Of a stretch of 19,975 nucleotides of DNA, positions 6,988 through 14,186 are shown in pieces. Each line of letters opens with the position of its first letter. Within the stretch, counting starts at the first letter, position 1. Position numbers and translations under genes: made by a program. This DNA is from Candidatus Saccharimonadota bacterium (lineage in GTDB: Bacteria > Patescibacteriota > Saccharimonadia > Saccharimonadales > JACDFO01). The DNA is taken from positions 1 through 19,975 of the forward strand of contig JACDFO010000013.1 of assembly GCA_013815785.1 (NCBI GenBank), given 5' to 3'. The notes under the pieces were generated by a model. That model was not told where the DNA came from. It was given only the letters and a program-made list of their open reading frames with translations, and searched no databases.

Positions 6988-8265
6988 CTAGTATTCTAGC
7001 TTGCCAATAGTTGGGTTGCCTATAGTAATTTTGTCTCCAGGTTCGATATCGTCACGGATAAGGCCGTGCATAATACCCATTTTCTTCATGATGTCACGCA
7101 AGCGCTGAGTACCATGAAAACTCTCAAAGTCAGTTCGGTGCGCAAAACGTTCGATTTTCTTGCCTGTAACTACAAAACCTGTCTTGGTTTTTTCAACATG
7201 CCACGCCTCTTCGTTGCTTATGGTAAGTACTGGTAAGCTTTCGGTTTCTGCCTCGATAGAAACTTGCGTTGCACGCTCCAAATCGACTATCGTTTTAAGT
7301 TTTTTCAGAAGAAGTGGAATGTTTTGTTTACTAAAGGATGATATTGCCATAATCTCAGTGCCCTTTGGTGCCACTTTTTTAAGCTTTTTAGTGAGATCAG
7401 AAATTATTTCGTCATCAAGACCTTCTATTTTAGTTAAAACTACCATCTGCGGGCGTTTGGTTAGGTCTATTTTATATGCTTTTAGCTCGTTTTGAATCGT
7501 TTTGAAGGCTCCAACGACATCTTCATCGTAACTATCAATCAAATGCAAGAGGACGCCTGTACGCTCGACGTGCCGCAAGAATTCATCTCCCAAGCCCTTG
7601 CCTTCGCTGGCTCCTTCTATAATCCCAGGAATATCAGCTACAAGAAGACTTGAGCTGTCACCAATATCAACAACGCCAAGATTGGGGGTCAAAGTCGTAA
7701 ATGGGTAGTCGGCGATTTCCGGGCGTGCATTACTGATACTGGCCAGAAAAGTGGACTTGCCGGCATTTGGTAGTCCCACTAAACCAACATCGGCAATCAT
7801 TTTGAGCTCTAGCACAAGTTCTAATTCATCACCATCTTCGCCTTTTTCTGCCACTCGCGGCACTTGGCGTGTACTTGACGTAAAGTGAGCATTACCGAAA
7901 CCACCCTTGCCGCCACGGGCTACAATCGCTTTTTGGCCATCATTGGTCAGATCAGCCAATACTTGGCCTTCTGAATCTACGATTGCTGTGCCAACTGGTA
8001 TCTGAACAATCAAATCCTTGCCACTACGTCCATGCTTGCGCTGTTTTGAGCCAGACTTACCAGGTTCGGCCTTTAGCAGTTTTTGAAATCGAAAAGCAGC
8101 TAAGGTGTTTTGATTACGGCTGGCTTGCAGAATAATATCACCACCATCACCACCATCACCACCATCTGGCCCACCTTTATCGACATAAATTTCATGTCGA
8201 AAAGACACAGCACCATCGCCACCATCACCAGCCTTTAACTGAATCAAAACTTTATCTACAAACAT
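6988..8265 (-). CDS. obgE: GTPase Obg/CgtA
   Basis: 425-aa ribosome-associated GTPase involved in 50S assembly and stress control. The N-terminal Obg fold (1-158) has the usual Gly-rich turns, including a GGDGGDGGD run at 35-43. The G domain follows with G1 GLPNAGKST (164-172), G3 DIPG (211-214) and a G4-like TKIE (278-281). A C-terminal OCT domain (about 350-425) includes RLRDIMKKMGIMHGL and EPGDKITIG. sbcB follows after a single nucleotide, forming a two-gene operon. TAAAAT lies 7 nt before the ATG, and an upstream extended -10 plus hairpin lies at 8291-8338. All domains are intact. Confidence 0.98.
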   Translation of the reverse strand: MFVDKVLIQLKAGDGGDGAVSFRHEIYVDKGGPDGGDGGDGGDIILQASRNQNTLAAFRFQKLLKAEPGKSGSKQRKHGRSGKDLIVQIPVGTAIVDSEGQVLADLTNDGQKAIVARGGKGGFGNAHFTSSTRQVPRVAEKGEDGDELELVLELKMIADVGLVGLPNAGKSTFLASISNARPEIADYPFTTLTPNLGVVDIGDSSSLLVADIPGIIEGASEGKGLGDEFLRHVERTGVLLHLIDSYDEDVVGAFKTIQNELKAYKIDLTKRPQMVVLTKIEGLDDEIISDLTKKLKKVAPKGTEIMAISSFSKQNIPLLLKKLKTIVDLERATQVSIEAETESLPVLTISNEEAWHVEKTKTGFVVTGKKIERFAHRTDFESFHGTQRLRDIMKKMGIMHGLIRDDIEPGDKITIGNPTIGKLEY

Positions 8266-8272
8266 GTGTTTT

Positions 8273-8278
8273 ATTTTA
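8273..8278 (-). promoter_or_regulatory. -10-like element immediately upstream of obgE
   Basis: TAAAAT on the minus strand, 7 nt before the obgE ATG. If used, the transcript would be leaderless. No -35 or TGn extension is visible, so this is weaker than the others in the window. Confidence 0.35.
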
Positions 8279-8290
8279 CCGTTTATCTAA

Positions 8291-8320
8291 TAAGAAAATA
8301 GGGCGTACAAAAGCCCTATT
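8291..8320 (-). terminator. Hairpin with T-rich tail after the LysM-CHAP gene
   Basis: On the minus strand AATAGGGC (8320-8313) and GCCCTATT (8304-8297) form an 8-bp stem with an 8-nt loop, followed by TTCTTATT. It is the expected intrinsic terminator of the hydrolase gene, which ends 22 nt earlier at 8343. Confidence 0.65.
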
Positions 8321-8329
8321 GTATAGTTA

Positions 8330-8338
8330 ATTATAACA
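8330..8338 (-). promoter_or_regulatory. Extended -10 between the hydrolase stop codon and the terminator hairpin
   Basis: TGTTATAAT on the minus strand is a perfect extended -10. It lies 4 nt after the hydrolase stop codon and about 10 nt before the hairpin at 8320-8297. A transcript from here would begin almost at the hairpin base and then reach obgE. Confidence 0.4.
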
Positions 8339-8342
8339 TAAT

Positions 8343-9458
8343 TTAGTTTATATACGAATAGCCGGCGGCTTGAGCAGGTGTCAGCGTCTTATGACTTACT
8401 CGACCCCACCCAGCAACGTTCATCTCGGATACATTCACACTACCGTCTGCATTGATTGATTCTACGTAACCGACATGACCATAATAATCACGTGGTGGTG
8501 TCCAGATTACTGCGCCGGCTACTGGAGTATTGCCCACGCCGAGACCTGCTCGCTGACCGAGAACTTTCCAAGTACTGGCATTTCCAAGGTTGCTTGGGAC
8601 AGGCTGGCCGTTCTGAGCACGTCGAATTGCTGCCCACCATGTACAGTAACCATAATCATAGCCGTTGCCGCCATATATTGGCGCATAGCCGCCCCATGCA
8701 AAGCCAGAGCTGCCTACCATAGCCGATCGCGTAACAGGTTGTACTCCGTCAGGAATCATAATCCTCTGCCCAACGCTTAGCCCGGCAACTTCAGCGTCGT
8801 TAAACTCAGTTATTGCTTGCTTGCTTGAATTAAACTTAATAGCAAGACTATCGGCTGTGTCGCCACTTTTTACGACATAAATCAATCCATTTACTGGTGG
8901 GATAGTAATCTGTGTACCGGCATCAATAGTATTGCCGCTCAAACCATTACTCCATCGAATACTATTTGACGTAATGCCAAACTTTTCGGCAATACTGGTA
9001 ATGGTTTCTCCTGGCTGTACAGTGTAGTCTTTGATATCTCTGTGGGATTTGGTAGCCGTTGCAACCACTTGAGTTTTAGCGATTACTTTGTCGTCTGCTG
9101 GTGAAATACTTAATTGAGCGTTGACGGAGTCTGCATTTGTCGAAACAGAACGTGCTTCGTCTAGCCTAGTCATATTTGCTACGTGCGCAGCGATGTCAGC
9201 AGAGGATAGCTCGTCCAATGGGTTGATCGCGGTTCCATTTGCAGCAGCAGCCAAGGCATTCTGCTTACCGGCTTGACCGGTTGAAGGACTATTAATAACA
9301 AAAGTAATGACACCCACTAGCAAAGCTACATTAGCAGTCAGTAAACTGTAACGGATAAGTCGCTTACGAGACTTTTTCAGTGCCCGCTGGAAATTCCGGC
9401 GGCTAGTTTTTGCTTGGGGGGTAAGCCTACGGCTCAATGTTGTTGTTTGGGTACGAAT
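8343..9458 (-). CDS. Membrane-anchored peptidoglycan hydrolase, 2x LysM + CHAP
   Basis: Counted from the TTG at 9437 (364 aa), a basic N-terminus precedes one membrane segment (about 31-49). A linker, two LysM peptidoglycan-binding domains (about 137-180, YTVQPGETITSIAEKFGI; and 186-229, YVVKSGDTADSLAIKF) and a C-terminal CHAP amidase/endopeptidase domain (about 250-364) follow. Candidate catalytic residues are C265 (YGYCTWWAA), H321 (YGHVGYV) and E338 (VSEMN). The enzyme should sit outside the membrane and cut peptidoglycan cross-links or stem peptides. The start is uncertain. TTG at 9437 has no ribosome-binding site nearby. An in-frame ATT at 9458 lies 5 nt behind a perfect AGGAG, and no other ATG/GTG/TTG exists before the upstream stop. 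The coordinates given assume ATT (371 aa). Confidence 0.9.
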   Translation of the reverse strand: MRTQTTTLSRRLTPQAKTSRRNFQRALKKSRKRLIRYSLLTANVALLVGVITFVINSPSTGQAGKQNALAAAANGTAINPLDELSSADIAAHVANMTRLDEARSVSTNADSVNAQLSISPADDKVIAKTQVVATATKSHRDIKDYTVQPGETITSIAEKFGITSNSIRWSNGLSGNTIDAGTQITIPPVNGLIYVVKSGDTADSLAIKFNSSKQAITEFNDAEVAGLSVGQRIMIPDGVQPVTRSAMVGSSGFAWGGYAPIYGGNGYDYGYCTWWAAIRRAQNGQPVPSNLGNASTWKVLGQRAGLGVGNTPVAGAVIWTPPRDYYGHVGYVESINADGSVNVSEMNVAGWGRVSHKTLTPAQAAGYSYIN

Positions 9459-9463
9459 TCTTT

Positions 9464-9468
9464 CTCCT
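9464..9468 (-). promoter_or_regulatory. Shine-Dalgarno that points to an ATT start codon
   Basis: AGGAG on the minus strand, followed by AAAGA and then ATT (9458-9456), in frame with the hydrolase. From the same AGGAG the TTG at 9437 is about 26 nt away, outside normal Shine-Dalgarno range. Confidence 0.55.
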
Positions 9469-9489
9469 GTTGGTGCCGGTTCTTAATTG

Positions 9490-9561
9490 TTATATAGGGA
9501 AAGTTAAACAATCCCCGTAATAAATGTAAAAAAGCGGCTCCGGTTGTAACAAATAAAGCAT
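9490..9561 (-). CDS. Possible 23-aa leader peptide upstream of the LysM-CHAP gene
   Basis: A small open frame starts with ATG about 17 nt after the predicted transcription start and ends at TAA 31 nt before the ATT start. It would encode MLYLLQPEPLFYIYYGDCLT followed by FPI. It is rich in Leu, Tyr and Phe. No Shine-Dalgarno is visible. It may be chance; it is listed because it lies wholly inside an otherwise unexplained leader of about 120 nt. Confidence 0.2.
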   Translation of the reverse strand: MLYLLQPEPLFYIYYGDCLTFPI

Positions 9562-9584
9562 TAGACTTTAAGAGTCACCGAGAG

Positions 9585-9613
9585 ATAATAGCAAAAATGA
9601 GACAAAAAAACAA
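9585..9613 (-). promoter_or_regulatory. Strong promoter for the LysM-CHAP gene
   Basis: On the minus strand TTGTTT (9613-9608), a 17-bp spacer ending in TGC, and TATTAT (9590-9585) form a -35/extended -10 promoter. Predicted start is near 9578, giving a leader of about 120 nt. This is much longer than other leaders in the window. Confidence 0.65.
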
Positions 9614-9621
9614 GTTTTTGC

Positions 9622-9661
9622 ACCCCTGTTGACCTCTGTAATAAAATACCTTTACCCCTGT
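9622..9661. repeat. Three ACAGRGGT repeats upstream of the hydrolase promoter
   Basis: On the minus strand ACAGGGGT occurs at 9661-9654 and 9629-9622, with the variant ACAGAGGT at 9639-9632. The outer two extend to AACAGGGGT. Offsets are 10 and 22 bp, close to one and two helical turns, and the nearest copy ends 8 bp before the -35. This is the geometry of an activator binding array. Confidence 0.5.
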
Positions 9662-9675
9662 TAAGGCACAATAAT

Positions 9676-10776
9676 CTAATTACATAGTATTTTGCAGTGT
9701 GTCCTTGTCAGTGCTTCATGTTCTTCGATAGTATTCGAAAAATAAGTTTTGCCTGGACGGCCTTGCTCGTCAGGATCACCGGCTACGAAGAATAAATAAT
9801 CTGTTTGTGCAGGGTTTATGATTGCTTGTAGCGATTGTTCACCGAAGTTACTGATAGGCCCCGGTGGCAACCCTTGATTCATTCTTGTGTTGTATGGAGA
9901 GCTGTGAGCAATCGCAACCGCGGCGGCTTTAGCAGGGTCTTTCGCAAGCGTAACGCCATCGATGATAGCACCGTAAAACGCTGTTACATCTGAACCCAAC
10001 TGAATGTTGGATTTAATTCTTTTCAGAAAAACTTGGGCTACGACAGGTTTATCGTCGGCTGTGCTGACTTCTTGTTCAATGATCGATGCAAGTATCAGAC
10101 CCTGATAAACCGTTAAACCTTGCCTAGTAATACCAGCACGGACATCTGGAGTTAGCCGCTTTTGCATTTCATCTAATGAAGCTTTGATTATCTCGGTTGG
10201 TTCTGTGGTATTGGTTTTTTGAAAAGACTCTGGATATAGATAACCTTCGAGGTTAGCTCCTACCGGCTTATCAACTAAGGCCGGATGGTCTGCATATGCT
10301 GCGGGATCTAGCGCTGCATCAACTTTATCTTCATCAAAACCATAATTTATCAGTGTGTCTCTAATTTCATCAATTCTTTTACCGGGAAGAATTGTAATCA
10401 GGTCGGTACTAACCTTTCCATCTGTCAAAACCGAGACGATTTCTGAAATACTTTGACTCGGATTAAATGGATAGCTGCCAGCCTGAAGCGCCTCTAGTCC
10501 GTCGTTAGTACGGACATACCATTCAAAAGCCCACGCTGCACGGATGAGTTTGGCGTCTTCAAGAAGCTTAGCAATTTCTTCAACCGTAGCACCGTTAGGT
10601 ACCGTAATCTGTTGTGTTTCACTTGAGGTACCCAGTGGTCGCAAATTGAGTTCGTAGGTCCTCCGAATTACTAAGACCGTTATGATGATTACAGCTAAAA
10701 GAACCGCTCCTATAATTAATAAATTTTTTGGCCAGTGCCGTTTTCTAACCGTTCCGGTTGCGTAAGAAGTTTTCAT
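9676..10776 (-). CDS. mltG: Endolytic murein transglycosylase MltG (YceG)
   Basis: 366-aa membrane-anchored lytic transglycosylase thought to cut nascent glycan strands and set their length. A basic N-terminus (1-18) is followed by one membrane helix (about 19-38), a LysM-like subdomain with VPNGATVEEIAKLLEDAKLI (59-78), and the YceG catalytic domain. Landmarks are NLEGYLYPESF (175-185), ILASIIEQEV (228-237) with the catalytic Glu at 234, PYNTRMNQGLPPGPISNFG (294-312) and DYLFFVA (326-332). It overlaps the ruvX stop by 4 nt (ATGA), with GGAGA about 9 nt upstream of its ATG. It is the last gene of the ftsA-like operon, and the ruvX-mltG pairing is also seen in other bacteria. After it come about 220 bp holding the hydrolase leader and promoter. 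Confidence 0.96.
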   Translation of the reverse strand: MKTSYATGTVRKRHWPKNLLIIGAVLLAVIIITVLVIRRTYELNLRPLGTSSETQQITVPNGATVEEIAKLLEDAKLIRAAWAFEWYVRTNDGLEALQAGSYPFNPSQSISEIVSVLTDGKVSTDLITILPGKRIDEIRDTLINYGFDEDKVDAALDPAAYADHPALVDKPVGANLEGYLYPESFQKTNTTEPTEIIKASLDEMQKRLTPDVRAGITRQGLTVYQGLILASIIEQEVSTADDKPVVAQVFLKRIKSNIQLGSDVTAFYGAIIDGVTLAKDPAKAAAVAIAHSSPYNTRMNQGLPPGPISNFGEQSLQAIINPAQTDYLFFVAGDPDEQGRPGKTYFSNTIEEHEALTRTHCKILCN

Positions 10777-11213
10777 GCTTTTTTCTCCATACTATGTATA
10801 TTACCAAGAGTTTTTAAATAATCTTCCAGAATATAGGTTGCTGCTAATGCGTCTATGTCGCCCTGTGCAAATTTTTTACCTTTCGCCCGCAGCTCTGCCT
10901 CGGCTTGACGCGAAGTGAGGGCTTCATCTTGCAAGACCACTGTTAACTTAGTTTTTGCTTTTAGCGTAGCTGCAAAACTTCGCACAGATCTGGTCTGGTC
11001 TGTATCATGACCGCTTAAACTACGGGGTAACCCCACAACTATTGTTCCAACTTCTTCTGTCTCTATGAGTTTCAGGATTTCATTCCAAATATTCTCATTA
11101 TTTATTAGCACTGTCAGAGGACCTGCTAGTCGGGACGAGGCATGAGCATAAGCAACGCCGATTCGACGCTCACCGTAGTCGAAAGCCAATAAATTAGTCT
11201 TTGTTGTCAGCAT
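10773..11213 (-). CDS. ruvX: RuvX/YqgF (RNase H-fold; Holliday junction resolvase / pre-16S rRNA nuclease family)
   Basis: About 146 aa from the ATG at 11213, the typical size for the family. YqgF-family proteins have an RNase H-like fold and are implicated in pre-16S rRNA 5' processing and Holliday junction resolution. Key motifs are LLAFDYGERRIGVAYA near the N-terminus with the first catalytic Asp, VGTIVVGLPRSLSG, and VVLQDEALTSRQAEAEL with a second acidic site. The frame is open up to 11234, but ATGs at 11219 and 11213 sit much closer to the conserved FDYG block. All candidate starts overlap the 3' end of the upstream gene by about 20-40 nt, implying coupled translation. It overlaps mltG by 4 nt. 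Confidence 0.93.
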   Translation of the reverse strand: MLTTKTNLLAFDYGERRIGVAYAHASSRLAGPLTVLINNENIWNEILKLIETEEVGTIVVGLPRSLSGHDTDQTRSVRSFAATLKAKTKLTVVLQDEALTSRQAEAELRAKGKKFAQGDIDALAATYILEDYLKTLGNIHSMEKKA

Positions 11214-12855
11214 TATCATCGGCCTTCTGTTCAAAAATGACAGTTATCTTAGAAGTTTTCTTTGGGGTGGAAGAAACCCAGAACGGACTATAGCTGATCT
11301 CGACATCGTTAATTCCTGGCCGACTCTTGATAGCGTTTGAAGCTTGATTCTTTTTCTTGCCCGCGATTTCTTGCTTGATAGCATTTTCGTCTAGTTGCGG
11401 ACCTGCCAGTGCCTGTGTCTTGAGCACAAAACGCACATCACCATTCGGTTCTTTCGCCAATATGCTTACGTTAGCGTTACCAAGACCATCATCAAGTAAT
11501 ACTTGTTTTGATTTATCTATCTTACTGTCGACACTCTTAGCAATCAGTTCTTTTAAGTCGTCTTTCTTAACACCCGTCATCGTATATGTAGTAGTAGACG
11601 AGACCGTAACTTCAGAGGCTTCATCGTTGACATTCGGTGTACTTGTAATGGCCGGTGCACCTCCAGCAAATGTATCTTGAAGTGCGTAGTAATCTGTGGT
11701 TTCCAAATCCGCCTTAAGTTCGTCCTTGACTGCATTACTGCGGTCGGCAATTTTTTGTTTGGCATCATCGATGTCCTTTTGGGCAACAACTTTAACAATG
11801 CTCGTCGTACCACCCGACATTGCGCTGCTATCTACTCCCTTTACACCAGAAAATCCAGCCACAGTAAACGTGCGGTCTCCGCTTATATTGTATTGATCGC
11901 CAGCATTCTGTGCCGTCACGCCCACTTGTTCGGTTGCCGTTTTACATATTTGCGTCCCAGTAAAGGAACTTTCGTCAAGTGTTACGGCCGCTTGGGTAAT
12001 AAATGTAAAATTAGCTGTGCTAACCCCAGTTCCTGCAGGAATCGTTACATCGCCAGCTTGAGGACTACAATTTTGAAGGGTGACGGTGCCACTTGCTTTC
12101 ATGCCTTTATCTAATTGTCCGGTTGCAGCAACCTTTTCTGTTTCAGTTTTTTTGAGTTCTTTATTGATAGCGGGCACAATAAGCTGTTCTTCGTTTATTT
12201 CAGTAGCTGACGGGCGAGCTGTCAAGGTCAGTTCCGTGTCAATACTATTCGAGTCAGTTTTAATAACAACTTTTGCTTTTGGTAACACCATAAATGCAAA
12301 AACATACCCTACGATCAGCAAGATAAGTGCCAAGACACCCAATACGATACGCAGACGGAATTTATTAAAATTAGGAATCCTGATTTTTTTCTTGGAAGCT
12401 CCTTTGGCAGTTGTAGCCGCGGCGGCAAGTGCTTCTGGTTTGTCTTCATTATCAACTTCTATAGCCTCTTCTTCGTCAGCAAGCTGCCCCACAGGTTTGG
12501 CGGGATCTAATTCAACATCGTCAATATCATCTTGATTTACTGAAATTGGTGTATCTGCGGTGATTGGCGCGGCTGGAATAGCTGGTTTACTTTGCAAGGT
12601 CTTAGCGACATGAAGGCCTACCGCACCAGCCAGAGGCAATAGGCTGGTTTCAGAAGTAATGAGAACTATATTCTTCTTGGCATCATCAGTCACGCGTTTA
12701 AGCAGTTTCATATTGACGATACTTTGTAGTGTTGCAGCGCGTTTAGGCAGCACCAAAGCCACGATTTTCTTATCGGAGCTTTTAACTTTATCAATAATCG
12801 TCGTTATTTCGTCGTCGATATCAATATATACGGTGTCTTTTGATGCGCTTGGCAT
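11194..12855 (-). CDS. Single-pass membrane protein with 'baseplate J-like' ectodomain (Patescibacteria type)
   Basis: 553 aa. The N-terminal cytoplasmic domain (about 8-90) alternates beta and alpha segments in a Rossmann-like way (KKIVALVLPKRA, KKNIVLITSE). An acidic linker (about 105-140), a basic stretch, and one membrane helix (about 168-190) follow. The large extracytoplasmic part (195-553) includes the LDKGMKASGTVTLQNCSPQA and DVTIPAGTGVST type of repeat that is often annotated as baseplate J-like in CPR genomes. An outside domain exposed through a monoderm envelope would suit a surface or wall-associated role. Its precise function is unknown. It starts 3 nt after the ftsA-like stop codon with AAAGG upstream, so the two are co-translated and may act together as cytoplasmic ATPase plus membrane partner. 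Confidence 0.75.
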   Translation of the reverse strand: MPSASKDTVYIDIDDEITTIIDKVKSSDKKIVALVLPKRAATLQSIVNMKLLKRVTDDAKKNIVLITSETSLLPLAGAVGLHVAKTLQSKPAIPAAPITADTPISVNQDDIDDVELDPAKPVGQLADEEEAIEVDNEDKPEALAAAATTAKGASKKKIRIPNFNKFRLRIVLGVLALILLIVGYVFAFMVLPKAKVVIKTDSNSIDTELTLTARPSATEINEEQLIVPAINKELKKTETEKVAATGQLDKGMKASGTVTLQNCSPQAGDVTIPAGTGVSTANFTFITQAAVTLDESSFTGTQICKTATEQVGVTAQNAGDQYNISGDRTFTVAGFSGVKGVDSSAMSGGTTSIVKVVAQKDIDDAKQKIADRSNAVKDELKADLETTDYYALQDTFAGGAPAITSTPNVNDEASEVTVSSTTTYTMTGVKKDDLKELIAKSVDSKIDKSKQVLLDDGLGNANVSILAKEPNGDVRFVLKTQALAGPQLDENAIKQEIAGKKKNQASNAIKSRPGINDVEISYSPFWVSSTPKKTSKITVIFEQKADDNADNKD

Positions 12856-12858
12856 AAT

Positions 12859-14151
12859 CTAAACCTTTAAAATCCTATCAATTCGTTCGCGTATGGAATC
12901 AGTCGGTTGATTGTTTGCCTGCGCGATCGTGTCAACGCCGACCCGTAATAACCCCATTGCAGTAATAAATGTATGGTCGTTCACTTGGCCTGATTTGTCA
13001 ATTATGCCTACTACCTGACTCGGATCTATATGTTTAATAACAGGCTTACGTGTAAATGGTAGTTTTGTGTACCATTTATCGTTTTGCAAACGATCTACAA
13101 GCATGTCAAGCGATGAACCACCACCACAGAGTAATATCTGATGAGGCAGATGATCGAGCTGATTAAACTCGCTAAGAGCAAGTTCAACACCGCTTATCCA
13201 GACGTCTAATGTCTTTTTGAGGGAATCTTCAACAATTTTATGCTTGTGGCTTGGTATACGATTACTGCCGATTGACAACTTAAGTTCTTCAGCCTGAGAA
13301 AATTCTACTCCCATATCGCGTTCAACCGACCGAGTATAGGCTCGCCCCCCTATTCCAAACATTTTAGTTCCCTGTACGCCACCTTCTTTAAGAACCGCAA
13401 TATCTGTTGTGCCGCCACCAACGTCCATCAAAATCGCATTCATGGTTACATTTTCTGTGTCACCGATTACTGACCGTGCCACTGCAAACGGCTCAGCGGC
13501 AACCGCCAATAAATCAAGATCAAGTTCTTGGGCAGTTCGTTCGAGTGCACCGATATGCACAAGAGGCGCAAATGCCGTATAAAGCTGCACAACAACGTCT
13601 TTGCCCTGGAAACCTACGGGATTCGTAACGGTATAGCCATCAATCTCAATACCTACTAGCGCGCTGTTGACCAATCGAATCTCGACTTCTTTTCCGCCAA
13701 GTTCCCAAGCAAGTTGTTGCTTAGCCTTCTTTTCGGCACGCTCCTGGACTAATGTGATGATTTGCTCAACTTCAGCGATGTCTAGTGGCTTACTAGAATT
13801 TTTTCGACTGCAGCGAACCGTGGTGGTAGTGCCCTTTACAAGCTCGCCCGCAATACCTATAACTACAGTCCGAACACTGACGCCTGCTTGCTGTTCGGCC
13901 TCATGCAGAGCTTGGTCACAATTTTTTACTACTGTTGCAATATTCGCTATAGCACCGGCTTGCATATCTGCCAATGCTTGGCGGGCCCTACCTACACCGA
14001 TAATTTCTATTTCGTTATTCTCAACTTTAGCAATTAACGCTTTGACAAACTCAGTGCCAATATCCAATGCAACCAAATACTGGCCGGAGTCTTCGGTTTT
14101 ATTTTTTCGACTTAGAGCAGTCTTTTTTAAGTCCTTAATCGCCTTTAGCAT
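12859..14151 (-). CDS. FtsA/PilM-like actin-fold ATPase
   Basis: 430 aa from the ATG at 14151. Residues below are numbered from an upstream ATG at 14163. Actin/Hsp70-type motifs are present: phosphate-1 ALDIGTEFVKALIA (32-45), phosphate-2 LMDVGGGTTDIAV (245-257) and the adenosine-site ILLCGGGSSLDML (343-355). An SHS2/1C-like insert containing VVIGIAGELVKG (100-111) and the TVTNPVGFQGKDVVV block (178-192) are characteristic of FtsA, which tethers FtsZ to the membrane. PilM, the pilus homologue, is the main alternative. The C-terminus SIRERIDRILKV could be an amphipathic membrane-targeting helix like that of FtsA. I start at 14151 because the upstream ATG lies inside the TACAAT of the promoter. 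It is first in a four-gene operon. Confidence 0.88.
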   Translation of the reverse strand: MLKAIKDLKKTALSRKNKTEDSGQYLVALDIGTEFVKALIAKVENNEIEIIGVGRARQALADMQAGAIANIATVVKNCDQALHEAEQQAGVSVRTVVIGIAGELVKGTTTTVRCSRKNSSKPLDIAEVEQIITLVQERAEKKAKQQLAWELGGKEVEIRLVNSALVGIEIDGYTVTNPVGFQGKDVVVQLYTAFAPLVHIGALERTAQELDLDLLAVAAEPFAVARSVIGDTENVTMNAILMDVGGGTTDIAVLKEGGVQGTKMFGIGGRAYTRSVERDMGVEFSQAEELKLSIGSNRIPSHKHKIVEDSLKKTLDVWISGVELALSEFNQLDHLPHQILLCGGGSSLDMLVDRLQNDKWYTKLPFTRKPVIKHIDPSQVVGIIDKSGQVNDHTFITAMGLLRVGVDTIAQANNQPTDSIRERIDRILKV

Positions 14152-14161
14152 AATCGGCTTC

Positions 14162-14170
14162 ATTGTACCA
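14162..14170 (-). promoter_or_regulatory. Extended -10 promoter of the ftsA-like operon; decides the start codon
   Basis: TGGTACAAT on the minus strand is an extended -10, with a TTAATA at 14190-14185 spaced 17 bp upstream. The ATG at 14163 overlaps the -10 and cannot be in the mRNA. The next ATG (14151) is 10 nt downstream of the -10, so the transcript has a leader of about 3-4 nt. Confidence 0.6.
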
Positions 14171-14186
14171 TAAACAGAGGTAGATA

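Noticed and set aside
8128..8168. Short tandem CACCACCAT-type repeat
   Set aside because: It encodes the Gly-Gly-Asp run that is normal in the Obg N-terminal domain; no separate repeat element is needed.
9459..9600. c-di-AMP (ydaO/yuaA) riboswitch upstream of the wall hydrolase
   Set aside because: Such riboswitches often precede hydrolase genes, but the conserved core is not recognisable and about 120 nt is short for that fold.
11577..12862. Open frames up to 151 aa opposite the 553-aa membrane protein
   Set aside because: They are antisense shadows: low-complexity Ser/Leu-rich translations that mirror the acidic and Ala-rich coding strand, with no ribosome-binding sites.
14151..14163. ATG at 14163 as the start of the ftsA-like gene
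   Set aside because: It overlaps the TACAAT of the extended -10 and would not be transcribed; ATG 14151 fits.
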